A DNA stretch of 16,271 nucleotides from positions 1 to 16,271 of the forward strand of contig JAFGOZ010000536.1 in the NCBI GenBank assembly GCA_016926235.1, in the 5' to 3' direction. Shown in pieces: positions 6,788-14,879 of this stretch. The DNA comes from Bacteroidales bacterium. GTDB taxonomy: Bacteria; Bacteroidota; Bacteroidia; Bacteroidales; UBA10428. The notes beneath the pieces are model-generated. The model made no database searches, was not told the DNA's origin, and was given only the letters and a program-made list of their open reading frames with translations. Positions within the stretch are counted from its first letter, which is position 1; each line of letters starts with the position of its first letter. Made by a program: the position numbers and the translations under genes.

Positions 6788-7303
6788 ATGACTAAATATT
6801 TATTTAAAATATTACATAAATATTTAACTCCCAGGTTATCAATGGAAGACAAAATAAACCAGATGAGACAAAGAGGAGTTAAAATTGGGATTAATAATTA
6901 TATCGGTAATGTAAATTTTGGAAGCGGTGGTAGAGACCCAATTAAGATAGGCAATAATTGTGTATTGACCGGATGCACTATTCTTGGCCATGATGCATCA
7001 CCCGCGGTATTTATTGAAAAGTTGTATTCAGAACGTAGTATAAACGACAGGGTCTCTTTTGAAAAATTAACCGAAATTAAGGATAACTGTTTTATAGGAT
7101 GGGGTGCAATAATCTTACCAGGCGTCACTGTAGGAGCTAATTCAATTGTTGGAGCTGGAGCGATTGTTACACGAGATGTACCTCCCAATTGCGTTGTAGC
7201 AGGAAATCCTGCAAAATTTATTTGTACAATTGAAGAATTTATTTCCAAGCATGAGAATCAAATTTTAGAACACCCGGAATGGTACCCTAAATTGAATTAT
7301 TAA
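6788..7303 (+). CDS. Left-handed beta-helix (hexapeptide-repeat) acyltransferase
   Basis: This is a 171-residue LbH acetyltransferase of the maltose/chloramphenicol-acetyltransferase-like type. It has the repeats [25 protein letters not shown] (candidate catalytic His), [21 protein letters not shown] and the closing V-A-G-N-P-A-K-F. An irregular loop ([10 protein letters not shown]) breaks the repeat pattern around residues 70-95. It lacks the PglD_N domain of the NeuD-type enzyme at 3639-4298 and is thus more likely an O-acetyltransferase of the repeat unit, using acetyl-CoA. A 50-base spacer separates it from the preceding GT2 gene, and one base separates its stop from the asparagine-synthetase start. 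The acceptor sugar is unknown. Confidence 0.87.
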   Translation: MTKYLFKILHKYLTPRLSMEDKINQMRQRGVKIGINNYIGNVNFGSGGRDPIKIGNNCVLTGCTILGHDASPAVFIEKLYSERSINDRVSFEKLTEIKDNCFIGWGAIILPGVTVGANSIVGAGAIVTRDVPPNCVVAGNPAKFICTIEEFISKHENQILEHPEWYPKLNY

Positions 7304-7304
7304 T

Positions 7305-9221
7305 ATGTGTGGCATTTCAGGTTATATTAGTTTTAAGAAGAATATAGAAGATTCATTCATTATAAAGGAGATGAATCGTTTACAAAGGCATCGTGGGCCG
7401 GATGGCGAAGGCATCTGGCAGGAAGGAAATATTGCACTCGGTCATGTTAGATTATCCATTATTGATTTGTCATCGGCGGCTTCACAGCCAATGGTAAGTG
7501 TCGATGGCAGGTTTGTAATTACCTACAACGGAGAAATTTACAATTACAGGGAGCTGCAAAGTGAGTTAAGACAAAACGGAATCATTTTTAAGACAGATTC
7601 AGATACTGAGGTGATCCTTGCCTTATTTAGTAGATACGGACTCAAGTGCATTGAGCGCCTAAGAGGAATGTTTGCCTTTGCAATATGGGACAGGAAAAAA
7701 GAAGAATTAACTGTTGTGAGAGACAGAATCGGTATTAAACCTTTATACTACTGGAAAGACGAAGAGAAAATTATTTTTGCTTCAGAAATAAAGGCAATTG
7801 CATCGGTAATAAAGGATATGACACTAAATCTTAGTGGATTTTATACATATTTTAGGACAAGCTTGTATGAAAACGATCAGACTGTTTTCGAAAATATAAA
7901 ACAATTGCAGCCAGGTCATTTTGCTGTAATTAATTTACAAAAAGATATAAATGCCGGAAAATATTGGGATTTAAAGGAATATTTTTCTGATAAGCGGAAA
8001 CCTGATTCTTTTAACATGACGGTTTCAAAACTGGATGAAATTTTAAAAGAATCAGTAAGGTATCATAATGTTTCAGATGTACCAGTTGGTACATTCCTGA
8101 GTGGTGGACTGGATTCAAGTTTGGTAACAGCTATGTCGGCCAGGCTCAATAAAGGAATGAATACAATTTCGATGGTATTTCCCGGGAATGCACCATATTA
8201 TGATGAAGATGAATTTTCGAGCTATATGGCCAGTAAACTAAACACTAATCACAGGCGTATATACTTTTCAGGGAATTTCCTGGGTGAATTAGGGCAATTG
8301 GCATGGTATGCGGATGAGCCTTTTGGAATTGCATCGGCTTATGCTTTATTTGAACTGTCCCGCGAAATGCGAAAAAGCAATAAGGTTGTATTAACCGGAG
8401 ATGGTGCTGATGAATTATTTGGTGGCTATTACAGACTTTATGAGAATGACCTGTTAAAGTATTCAAATTATCGATACTTACTCAATGGGTTGGCTGAGAT
8501 AATAAAGCCTTTTATTTCATTTTCCGGTGACAGAAGGCTTTGTAATCTATACCTGAAGTTAATAAGCAAATCAGGAAATAAGAGCTTTAATTTCTCTCAA
8601 TCATCCTCATATTCATCAACGAACAGCTTCAGTGTTTTAAGCAGGGAGTATATTTTCGAGGCGTTGGGAAAATGGAAGAACAACTCAAGGATGGAGTATT
8701 ACGAGGAAATCCTGACCAATGATTATTTAAAAAAGAAAATCTATTCTTTAATGAAAACCAGGTTAATTGATGAGATGTTGAAAAAAGTGGACAGGATGTC
8801 AATGGCAAACTCTCTGGAAGCAAGAGTCCCACTTCTCGACTATAAACTTGTTGAATATGCTGCCGCAATACCCTCTGAATTTCTTTATAGAAAGCAAGGC
8901 CAGGTACTTGAAACTAAATTTATATTGCGTAAAGTTTCAGAAAGGTATTTGCCTTCTCAAATAATAAACAGAGTCAAACATGGTTTTAATATCCCATTTA
9001 AAGATTGGATAAAGGATAGAAATGAAATCATCACTGATACAGTCAATAACGGTTTTTTGCAAAACCAAGGTATTATTGACCTGCTGGAGGTCAACAAAAT
9101 GATAGATAAGCATAATAATGGTGAACACAATGCCCAATATCCTATTTTAAACCTGTATTGTTTTGAGAGTTGGTACAAATCTTATAAATCTAATATTCCC
9201 GGATTTAATTTAACAATATGA
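7305..9221 (+). CDS. asnB: Asparagine synthetase B-type glutamine amidotransferase of a polysaccharide locus
   Basis: This 638-residue protein has both AsnB domains. The N-terminal Ntn glutaminase domain begins M-C-G-I-S-G-Y, exposing Cys2 as nucleophile after Met removal, with R-H-R-G-P-D-G-E-G (28-36) and Y-N-G-E-I-Y-N (74-80). The synthetase domain has the ATP PP-loop S-G-G-L-D-S (266-271), L-T-G-D-G-A-D-E-L-F-G-G and R-V-P-L-L-D-Y. Canonical AsnB uses ATP and glutamine ammonia to amidate aspartate. Homologues in O-antigen and capsule loci (WbpS-type) are thought to amidate sugar carboxylates such as uronic acids. Given its place between an acyltransferase and a glycosyltransferase, amidation of a uronic acid or of an acyl side-chain carboxylate is more likely than asparagine supply. 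It overlaps the next GT4 gene by four bases (ATGA). ATG 7305 is fixed by the need for Cys2. Confidence 0.9.
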   Translation: MCGISGYISFKKNIEDSFIIKEMNRLQRHRGPDGEGIWQEGNIALGHVRLSIIDLSSAASQPMVSVDGRFVITYNGEIYNYRELQSELRQNGIIFKTDSDTEVILALFSRYGLKCIERLRGMFAFAIWDRKKEELTVVRDRIGIKPLYYWKDEEKIIFASEIKAIASVIKDMTLNLSGFYTYFRTSLYENDQTVFENIKQLQPGHFAVINLQKDINAGKYWDLKEYFSDKRKPDSFNMTVSKLDEILKESVRYHNVSDVPVGTFLSGGLDSSLVTAMSARLNKGMNTISMVFPGNAPYYDEDEFSSYMASKLNTNHRRIYFSGNFLGELGQLAWYADEPFGIASAYALFELSREMRKSNKVVLTGDGADELFGGYYRLYENDLLKYSNYRYLLNGLAEIIKPFISFSGDRRLCNLYLKLISKSGNKSFNFSQSSSYSSTNSFSVLSREYIFEALGKWKNNSRMEYYEEILTNDYLKKKIYSLMKTRLIDEMLKKVDRMSMANSLEARVPLLDYKLVEYAAAIPSEFLYRKQGQVLETKFILRKVSERYLPSQIINRVKHGFNIPFKDWIKDRNEIITDTVNNGFLQNQGIIDLLEVNKMIDKHNNGEHNAQYPILNLYCFESWYKSYKSNIPGFNLTI

Positions 9222-10369
9222 CCATTTGCGTCCTAAATAGTGGAAGTGTTCAATCAATATCCAGGGCAATAACCCTTTCAAAATATGCGGAAGTAGTTAG
9301 ATTTATAGAAACGGGAACCATTACGGAGAATCACAATAGTTTAACCAAAGAGGGGATACTTGTACATTCATTTAAATCTAGGGGATTTAAGGCTCTCGCA
9401 CTTGCTAAATTGTTAAGAAAGATAACCGCCGATGTTTTTTTGTGTTTTTATGCTTCCGGAGTACATGTTGATGCCTGTTTATATGCAAGGAAGAAATGTA
9501 TCGTAATTGTAGCAATGGGATCAGATATTCTTGAAACAAACAGAAAACGGCTTGGTAGATTAAAGATTAAATACGGAATTAAAGAAGCATCTCTGATTTC
9601 TGCAAAATCTCAGGATATTATAAACCGCATTAAATCATTGCGTGTAAAAACAGATTGCTATCTGAATTACTGGGGTTTGGATCTTCAAAATTACTCAGAG
9701 TTATCAAAAAATGATGCAAGAAAAAAGCTCGGACTACCTCTAGAATCAAAAATCCTTTTAAGTCCAAGAGCATTTCATGAATTTTATAATATAAAATTGG
9801 TTGCAGAAGCTTTTCTCGAACTCAATAAGGAGATAAATAATCTTTATTTCTTATTTATCGGCAGGGTTATAGACCTTACATACATGAAAAAAATAAATGA
9901 CCTTATGGGAAGCGTAAAAGGTATAAAATTTCGCATCGATGGGAACATATCTGAAGAAAAAGTAAAATACTATTACAAAGCTTCAGATATCGTTTATTCT
10001 TTTGCCCGAAGAGATGGCTTCCCTAATACTGTTTTGGAAACCTTTGCAGCTGAGACAAATATGGTGATTGGGGGAATTGATAACTTAAAAAATTCATTTT
10101 TGAAGGATAATGAAAATGTGGTTTTTTCAGATTTTATTCATCAGGATATAGTATTAAAATCAAAGATGATTTTAACTGACAGCGCTCTTTCTCAATCACT
10201 TAAAAGTAATGCCTTGCAAACTGTTATAAAATATGGAAACATAAACAAGAACGCAAAAGAATTGGCCGTCAGAATAGAAAAGTGCAAATCATTCAGTAAG
10301 AGATTTCCTATAACTCTTTTCGTTGCAGATGTCATATCTATTATTTTCAGGGCAGTGCGCTTGAATTAA
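9218..10369 (+). CDS. GT4-family glycosyltransferase
   Basis: This 383-residue GT-B fold protein has an atypical N-terminal acceptor domain that lacks the usual glycine-rich loop after the first strand. The C-terminal GT4 donor domain is clear: I-L-L-S-P-R-A-F-H-E-F-Y-N-I, then L-Y-F-L-F-I-G, and R-R-D-G-F-P-N-T-V-L-E-T-F-A, in which Asp266 and Glu274 stand eight apart. This is the E-x7-E donor-sugar motif with Asp in the first position. It most likely transfers a sugar from a nucleotide donor with retention of configuration during repeat-unit assembly. The start ATG overlaps the asnB stop in ATGA, giving strong coupling. A 66-base gap follows before the next GT4 start. The donor and acceptor are not predictable. 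Confidence 0.87.
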   Translation: MTICVLNSGSVQSISRAITLSKYAEVVRFIETGTITENHNSLTKEGILVHSFKSRGFKALALAKLLRKITADVFLCFYASGVHVDACLYARKKCIVIVAMGSDILETNRKRLGRLKIKYGIKEASLISAKSQDIINRIKSLRVKTDCYLNYWGLDLQNYSELSKNDARKKLGLPLESKILLSPRAFHEFYNIKLVAEAFLELNKEINNLYFLFIGRVIDLTYMKKINDLMGSVKGIKFRIDGNISEEKVKYYYKASDIVYSFARRDGFPNTVLETFAAETNMVIGGIDNLKNSFLKDNENVVFSDFIHQDIVLKSKMILTDSALSQSLKSNALQTVIKYGNINKNAKELAVRIEKCKSFSKRFPITLFVADVISIIFRAVRLN

Positions 10370-10435
10370 CTTTATGCATAAGCTTTCAGGATTTCACCAA
10401 TCTGAATTAATTACATCAGTATTTAACTTATATTG

Positions 10436-11596
10436 ATGAAGGTATTAATACGGCAGGAAAAGATAACGAATTACAGAGAACCTTTCTTTGAAAAGTTATC
10501 GGCATGTAATGATATTAATTTGATGGTTGCATATAACGACCTTAGTCTCAGAGACAGAAAGCAGGCCTTTCGTCAAAGTTCAAAATTCAGGTTCACGAAT
10601 GTTAATTTGAATACAGTAATAAAACCACATCCTTTTCTAAAAATTATAATTTGGGAAAAGCCGGATGTGGTTGTTTTGGGTAATTTTAATTTTACTGAGG
10701 ATTTAATAATTTATATTTATTGCAGGTTAAAAAATATACCATTGTTAAGATGGAATGGAGGATTTGTCCCTTCCACATCCGAAAGTAAAAATCTCAGGTT
10801 GTTTTATAAAACATTGTTTCATAGAATCTTTAGATCATACTATCCCACAAAGTTACTGTTACTTCAGTGCAATAACGGTTTTATTGTTTATTCTGAAGCT
10901 GGTAAGAAGTTTATCAATGAATCTTTAAAGATCCGTAAAAAAGTCTTTGTTGCCCCCAATTCACCTGATACTGATAATTTTGTAGATATTAAATCCCGTA
11001 TTTTGTCAAACCCGGGATTGTTGGATAGAATAAAGGAAAAATTATTGATTGAAGATTGTAAAGTGCTTTTAGCGGTTGGGCGACTTAATCTGGAGAAAAA
11101 AACAGAATGGCTTTTAGATGTTTTTGGGATTGTGCAAAAATCTTATGCCCGTACGAGCATTATTATAATAGGTGAAGGTGAATCTCTGCCGCAATTAATT
11201 GATAAAGTAAACAAAAAAGGGCTGAATAATGTTATTTTTACAGGAGCCGTTTATGATGAGGTTGAATTGGGGAAGTATTATTGTTTGTCAGATTTATATA
11301 TTACTACATCGGCCAGCTTATCTGTTAAGTCAGCAATGACATATGGTATACCTGTCATTTCGATGGATAATGGTTTAGAGGTACATGCAATTGAAAATAA
11401 TATTAATGGTTTTATCGTTGAATATGGGAACATTGAAAAAATGGCTGAAAAGATCTTGTGTCTTCTAAATAATGAAGATTTAAAGAAATCGATTAGAGAA
11501 AACGCACTAAAGACAATAAATGAGACTTGTAATATTTCTTTGATGGTCGAAGGGTTTCATTCGGCAGTTATTCATCTTAAGGAAAATAAATGTTAA
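10436..11596 (+). CDS. GT4-family glycosyltransferase with degenerate E-x7-E motif
   Basis: From ATG 10436 (preferred over the in-frame TTG at 10433) this is a 386-residue GT-B protein. The N-terminal half has M-K-V-L-I-R-Q-E-K-I-T-N-Y-R-E-P-F-F, typical of transferases that open with a strand and then a tyrosine-rich turn, and P-L-L-R-W-N-G-G-F. The donor domain shows L-L-A-V-G-R-L-N-L-E-K-K-T-E-W-L, I-I-I-I-G-E-G-E and V-I-F-T-G-A-V. Where E-x7-E is expected, the sequence is T-S-A-S-L-S-V-K-S-A-M-T-Y-G-I-P-V. Residues 291 and 299 are Thr and Ser, so both acidic positions are lost, while G-I-P-V-I and N-N-I-N-G-F are kept. Similar Glu-less GT4 subgroups exist as far as I recall. It is probably an active sugar transferase in the same assembly line. 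A 69-base spacer follows. Confidence 0.86.
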   Translation: MKVLIRQEKITNYREPFFEKLSACNDINLMVAYNDLSLRDRKQAFRQSSKFRFTNVNLNTVIKPHPFLKIIIWEKPDVVVLGNFNFTEDLIIYIYCRLKNIPLLRWNGGFVPSTSESKNLRLFYKTLFHRIFRSYYPTKLLLLQCNNGFIVYSEAGKKFINESLKIRKKVFVAPNSPDTDNFVDIKSRILSNPGLLDRIKEKLLIEDCKVLLAVGRLNLEKKTEWLLDVFGIVQKSYARTSIIIIGEGESLPQLIDKVNKKGLNNVIFTGAVYDEVELGKYYCLSDLYITTSASLSVKSAMTYGIPVISMDNGLEVHAIENNINGFIVEYGNIEKMAEKILCLLNNEDLKKSIRENALKTINETCNISLMVEGFHSAVIHLKENKC

Positions 11597-11665
11597 TATT
11601 CGGTAGTTGTTGAAGTGACAATCCCAAAAATAATTTTGTTTACAAATATTTTCGCCAGATAAGCA

Positions 11666-13117
11666 TTGAATAAGGTTTATCAATACATTTTTTTCCTGTT
11701 GATTTCGGGTCATCTGTTCATTAATACATATGTTCAAAATCTTTATGTTAATATTGTTGTTTTAGGGATTCTGGCTATCCTTACTTATTCGACATTTCTA
11801 GCAAAATACGATTTCTTTGACTTTTTGGTGGTAATTTATTTTGTAAGTCATTTTTCTTACGCTGCCAACCAGGGAGGAGGATTCAATATTTTAACTTTTT
11901 TAGTGATAGTAATCTTTCTTCTGGTTAAAGAAGATAGACCTTATGAGTTAAGATTTAAGGATAAAACAATTAATGCTCTGATGATTATCTTTCTTTGTCA
12001 AAACCTTCTTGGGTGGATTTTTGTGAACGACACGGGCTTACGAAACATATTGCTTGGTATAGTTTCATTGTTGGGTTACGTAATGCTATTTTATCTCTCA
12101 AGTCATTTAAGACTTGATCAAAGGAGGATAAGGCTTTTCATTTTTGCGACAATGATACTGTCTTTGTATTCAAGCCTGGTTATTGTTAATAATTACTTTA
12201 AAATTATAAGCGTTCAGTCTCCCATGATGCCTTCAGCTACAAGGTTTGGGAGTAATGTTCAGGCAGGTATGATGGGTTGGTCAGAAATGTCGGGCGAACA
12301 TGGACTTTTAACAGCTATTTTTTTTAGTATTATTTTGATTTCACAAGGGTCAAAGTTATATTTTGTCAAGAATTCTCTTTTGTACCTGGGGTTATTATCT
12401 TCATTATTTAACTTGGTTATGTCTAGATCTCGTTCTGTCCTTTTGCTAATAATTCTGTTCTATATAGTAATTGGATTTTATTTTGCTATAAAGGTGAGGT
12501 GGAAGGGAACATCAGTGATGAGACTATTTTTCGGAATCGTTCTGGCGATTTTATTATTGAGTTATTTCGGAGATATGATTGGGGCTGATTATTTACAAAA
12601 TAGGTTTAAAGTGCTTAATGTTACTGACATAACAGTTGAGTCCGTTCTCTCTGGTGAATCAATTAATCGTGATTATGCATTTTCTTTTTTCTTTGAACGT
12701 CTGGATGACAGAGATTGGTGGATAGGGTATGGTTGGGGCTCAAATCTAAGTAACAGGATTGCATGGTTCTTTAATCCAGAAACCCCCAGAGCGGGTTACC
12801 ATAGTCTCTATTTGTCTCTTCCGATGCTTTTCGGTTGGATTGGTGCATTAGCTTTTTTATGTATTTTTCTTGTCATTCTTAAAAGGCTTTTTCTTATCCT
12901 TAGGGCTAAAGAGAAATCTTATTTTCTTGATCCGTTTGGATTGGCTTTCTTTTTCATGTTTGTTTTTTTTCTAATTAATGAATACAAAATTGAAGCGATT
13001 CGAACGCCCCACTATTTTATGATAATCTGGATTTGGCTGGGATTAGCTAACTCAACCTACAAAAACTATAAGTTACATTTGAATGAAAATTCTTTGGTTG
13101 GCTCCATATCCGATTGA
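11666..13117 (+). CDS. wzy: O-antigen polymerase (Wzy)/O-antigen ligase-family membrane protein
   Basis: This very hydrophobic 483-residue protein has about ten to twelve membrane helices and a polar loop in the second half (roughly residues 305-385). That loop contains G-Y-G-W-G-S-N and A-G-Y-H379-S-L-Y-L-S-L-P-M-L-F-G-W-I-G. The H-S/N-x-x-L-x-x-L-x-x-x-G-x-x-G pattern is the conserved region of Wzy_C/O-antigen-ligase proteins, and S-R-S-R-S-V-L-L-L-I sits at the head of a helix, also typical. It would polymerise flipped repeat units at the periplasmic face. Position among GTs and acyltransferases with a Wzx favours polymerase over WaaL ligase. The start is TTG 11666: TAA lies two codons upstream, and no other usable start precedes the first helix at about residue 7. 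It overlaps the next gene by 35 bases. Confidence 0.85.
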   Translation: MNKVYQYIFFLLISGHLFINTYVQNLYVNIVVLGILAILTYSTFLAKYDFFDFLVVIYFVSHFSYAANQGGGFNILTFLVIVIFLLVKEDRPYELRFKDKTINALMIIFLCQNLLGWIFVNDTGLRNILLGIVSLLGYVMLFYLSSHLRLDQRRIRLFIFATMILSLYSSLVIVNNYFKIISVQSPMMPSATRFGSNVQAGMMGWSEMSGEHGLLTAIFFSIILISQGSKLYFVKNSLLYLGLLSSLFNLVMSRSRSVLLLIILFYIVIGFYFAIKVRWKGTSVMRLFFGIVLAILLLSYFGDMIGADYLQNRFKVLNVTDITVESVLSGESINRDYAFSFFFERLDDRDWWIGYGWGSNLSNRIAWFFNPETPRAGYHSLYLSLPMLFGWIGALAFLCIFLVILKRLFLILRAKEKSYFLDPFGLAFFFMFVFFLINEYKIEAIRTPHYFMIIWIWLGLANSTYKNYKLHLNENSLVGSISD

Positions 13118-14276
13118 CAGTTTAAAGGAATATGTTCCGGAATTACAAACACTTCGCCCCCTTAAAGGAACTTGGCTTTTTAATTTGTTAGATGAATTTG
13201 GGAAGTTACACCAGTTAAGTGTTCATGTAGTAACCTATACTTCTAAACTGGACAAAGATGTTACTCTTCAAGTCGGCAATTTGTGGTTTCATATTATCAG
13301 CTATCGAATACCGATTATAAAAAAAGGATATCCAAATTATTTCCCAATAAATAAATTAATAAGCTTCCCGGCACTAAGAGCTAGGTTGTTCAAGGTTATA
13401 AAAAAAGTACATCCTGATATAATCCATGTGCATGGTACAGAAGGAGTTTACGGGTTGGTCCCGTTGGATATGGAACTACCGGTAATTGTGTCAGTACAAG
13501 GTATTATAAGTGAGATTTACAGAAGACAAATAACTATTAATCATTACCTTCAACGTAGGATTGAAAGAAAGGTCCTGAAATCATATACCCATTTCGGTTT
13601 CAGAACAGACTTTGATAAAGATTTTATTCTTAGATCAAACTCTAAAGCAATTACTCATTATTTGCCGGAAGCCATTAATCCAATTTTTTTCAATTCGCAC
13701 TGGGTTTATAATAAAAAACAAGAAGTAACATTTGTTGGAACCATTTCAAAAATGAAGGGTATTGACAAGTTGGTAGATGCATTTATTGAAATAATTAAAT
13801 ACGAGAAACTCAAAATAAAACTAAATCTTATTGGAACTGGGGATAAATATTTTCTTGATCTTTTAAATCAAAAATTAAAGAAATGTCAACTTGAGAATGA
13901 AGTAGTGTTCCATGGTTTTAGAGAGCCGGGTTACATTAAGGATGTTCTTTTAAGGTCAAACTTGTTTATCCTCCCAACACTAATGGATAATAGTCCAAAT
14001 AGCTTGATGGAGGGTCAGGCGCTTGGAGTTCCGTGCGCTGCAAGTAATATTGGTGGCATCCCTTCATTGATTGAACATGAATATAATGGATTTTTATTTA
14101 ATCCAAATGATAAGAACGCCATAAGAGAATGTATAATTTCTGCATTATCAAATAAAGATATACTCAATGCAATAAGCAATAATTCAAGAAAGACCGCATA
14201 TGAACGTAACTATCCTTTGAAAGTAGCACAAATTACGTTGGATGTTTATAATAAAATAATCAATGAAAATCATTAG
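13083..14276 (+). CDS. GT4-family glycosyltransferase
   Basis: This 397-residue GT-B protein opens M-K-I-L-W-L-A-P-Y-P-I-D, a standard first strand, with I-I-H-V-H-G-T-E-G near residue 115 and S-V-Q-G-I-I-S-E. The donor domain has F-V-G-T-I-S-K-M-K-G-I-D-K-L, V-F-H-G-F-R and P-T-L-M-D302-N-S-P-N-S-L-M-E310-G-Q-A-L-G-V-P, so the E-x7-E pair is present as Asp302/Glu310. A sugar transferase role in repeat-unit assembly is likely. ATG 13083 lies inside the wzy 3' end (35-base overlap, different frame) and gives a complete N-terminus. Such an overlap is long for this locus and implies coupled translation with the polymerase. The next gene starts nine bases after its TAG. Confidence 0.9.
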   Translation: MKILWLAPYPIDSLKEYVPELQTLRPLKGTWLFNLLDEFGKLHQLSVHVVTYTSKLDKDVTLQVGNLWFHIISYRIPIIKKGYPNYFPINKLISFPALRARLFKVIKKVHPDIIHVHGTEGVYGLVPLDMELPVIVSVQGIISEIYRRQITINHYLQRRIERKVLKSYTHFGFRTDFDKDFILRSNSKAITHYLPEAINPIFFNSHWVYNKKQEVTFVGTISKMKGIDKLVDAFIEIIKYEKLKIKLNLIGTGDKYFLDLLNQKLKKCQLENEVVFHGFREPGYIKDVLLRSNLFILPTLMDNSPNSLMEGQALGVPCAASNIGGIPSLIEHEYNGFLFNPNDKNAIRECIISALSNKDILNAISNNSRKTAYERNYPLKVAQITLDVYNKIINENH

Positions 14277-14285
14277 TAAATCTGG

Positions 14286-14879
14286 ATGAAGGACTTAAAT
14301 GGAGTTTTATTTAAATATCTTGATTTAGGTCAACTCAAATTTAACAAGTGTTCCTGTTCAATTCTGACACGCATTATTTGTTTTTTGAGGGGAATTAACA
14401 TAGGTAATAAAGTTAGTTTTATTGGACTTCCCTTATTTCGGCGAGCGCCACAATCGGTAATATCAATTGGGAAAAATTGTGGATTTCGTTCCTCAATTAC
14501 TTCCAATCTAATCGGGATTAATAGAAGGTGTATGATTAGTACAATATTGCCAGGTGCAAGTATAATTATTGGTGAAGGTTGCGGTTTCAGTGGAACAGTA
14601 ATAGGTGCATTTAAAAGTATCAAGATAGGCAATCATGTTCGTTGTGGAGCAAACACTTTAATAACTGATAGCGATTGGCATTTAGCGGATATGCGAAGTG
14701 GAAAAATAAAGGAAATATTGATTGAAGATAATGTATGGATTGGAGAAGGAGTAAAGATAATGAAAGGAGTAACCATTGGTAAAAATAGTGTTATAGGTGC
14801 AGGTAGTATAGTTACAAAAAGTATTCCTGAAAATGTAATTGCTGCTGGCAATCCTTGCAAGGTTATCAAACATCTTTAA
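14286..14879 (+). CDS. Left-handed beta-helix acyltransferase (WcaF/CapG-like)
   Basis: This 197-residue hexapeptide-repeat protein has a basic, Cys-containing N-terminal helix (L-T-R-I-I-C-F-L-R-G-I-N-I-G-N-K) of the kind seen in O-antigen/colanic acid O-acetyltransferases. The beta-helix follows with I-S-I-G-K-N-C-G-F, I-I-I-G-E-G-C-G-F, I-K-I-G-N-H-V-R-C-G-A-N and the candidate catalytic His in D-S-D-W-H-L-A-D. It closes with W-I-G-E-G-V-K-I-M-K-G-V-T-I-G and A-A-G-N-P-C-K-V. It probably transfers acetyl from acetyl-CoA to a hydroxyl of a repeat-unit sugar. It is one of three LbH acyltransferases in the window and is not a close repeat of the others. Its TAA overlaps the ATG of the following GT4 gene in TAATG. 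Confidence 0.87.
   Translation: MKDLNGVLFKYLDLGQLKFNKCSCSILTRIICFLRGINIGNKVSFIGLPLFRRAPQSVISIGKNCGFRSSITSNLIGINRRCMISTILPGASIIIGEGCGFSGTVIGAFKSIKIGNHVRCGANTLITDSDWHLADMRSGKIKEILIEDNVWIGEGVKIMKGVTIGKNSVIGAGSIVTKSIPENVIAAGNPCKVIKHL

Noticed and set aside
6898..7248. 116-codon minus-strand frame inside the LbH acyltransferase
   Set aside because: The repeated hexapeptide codons leave the antisense frame open; the low-complexity product is not a credible protein. The same holds for minus frames at 14330-14632 and 14633-14869.
10372..10381. TTATGCATAA palindrome between two GT4 genes as a terminator
   Set aside because: A 10-base self-complementary A/T-rich word is expected by chance in such DNA and has no T-run.
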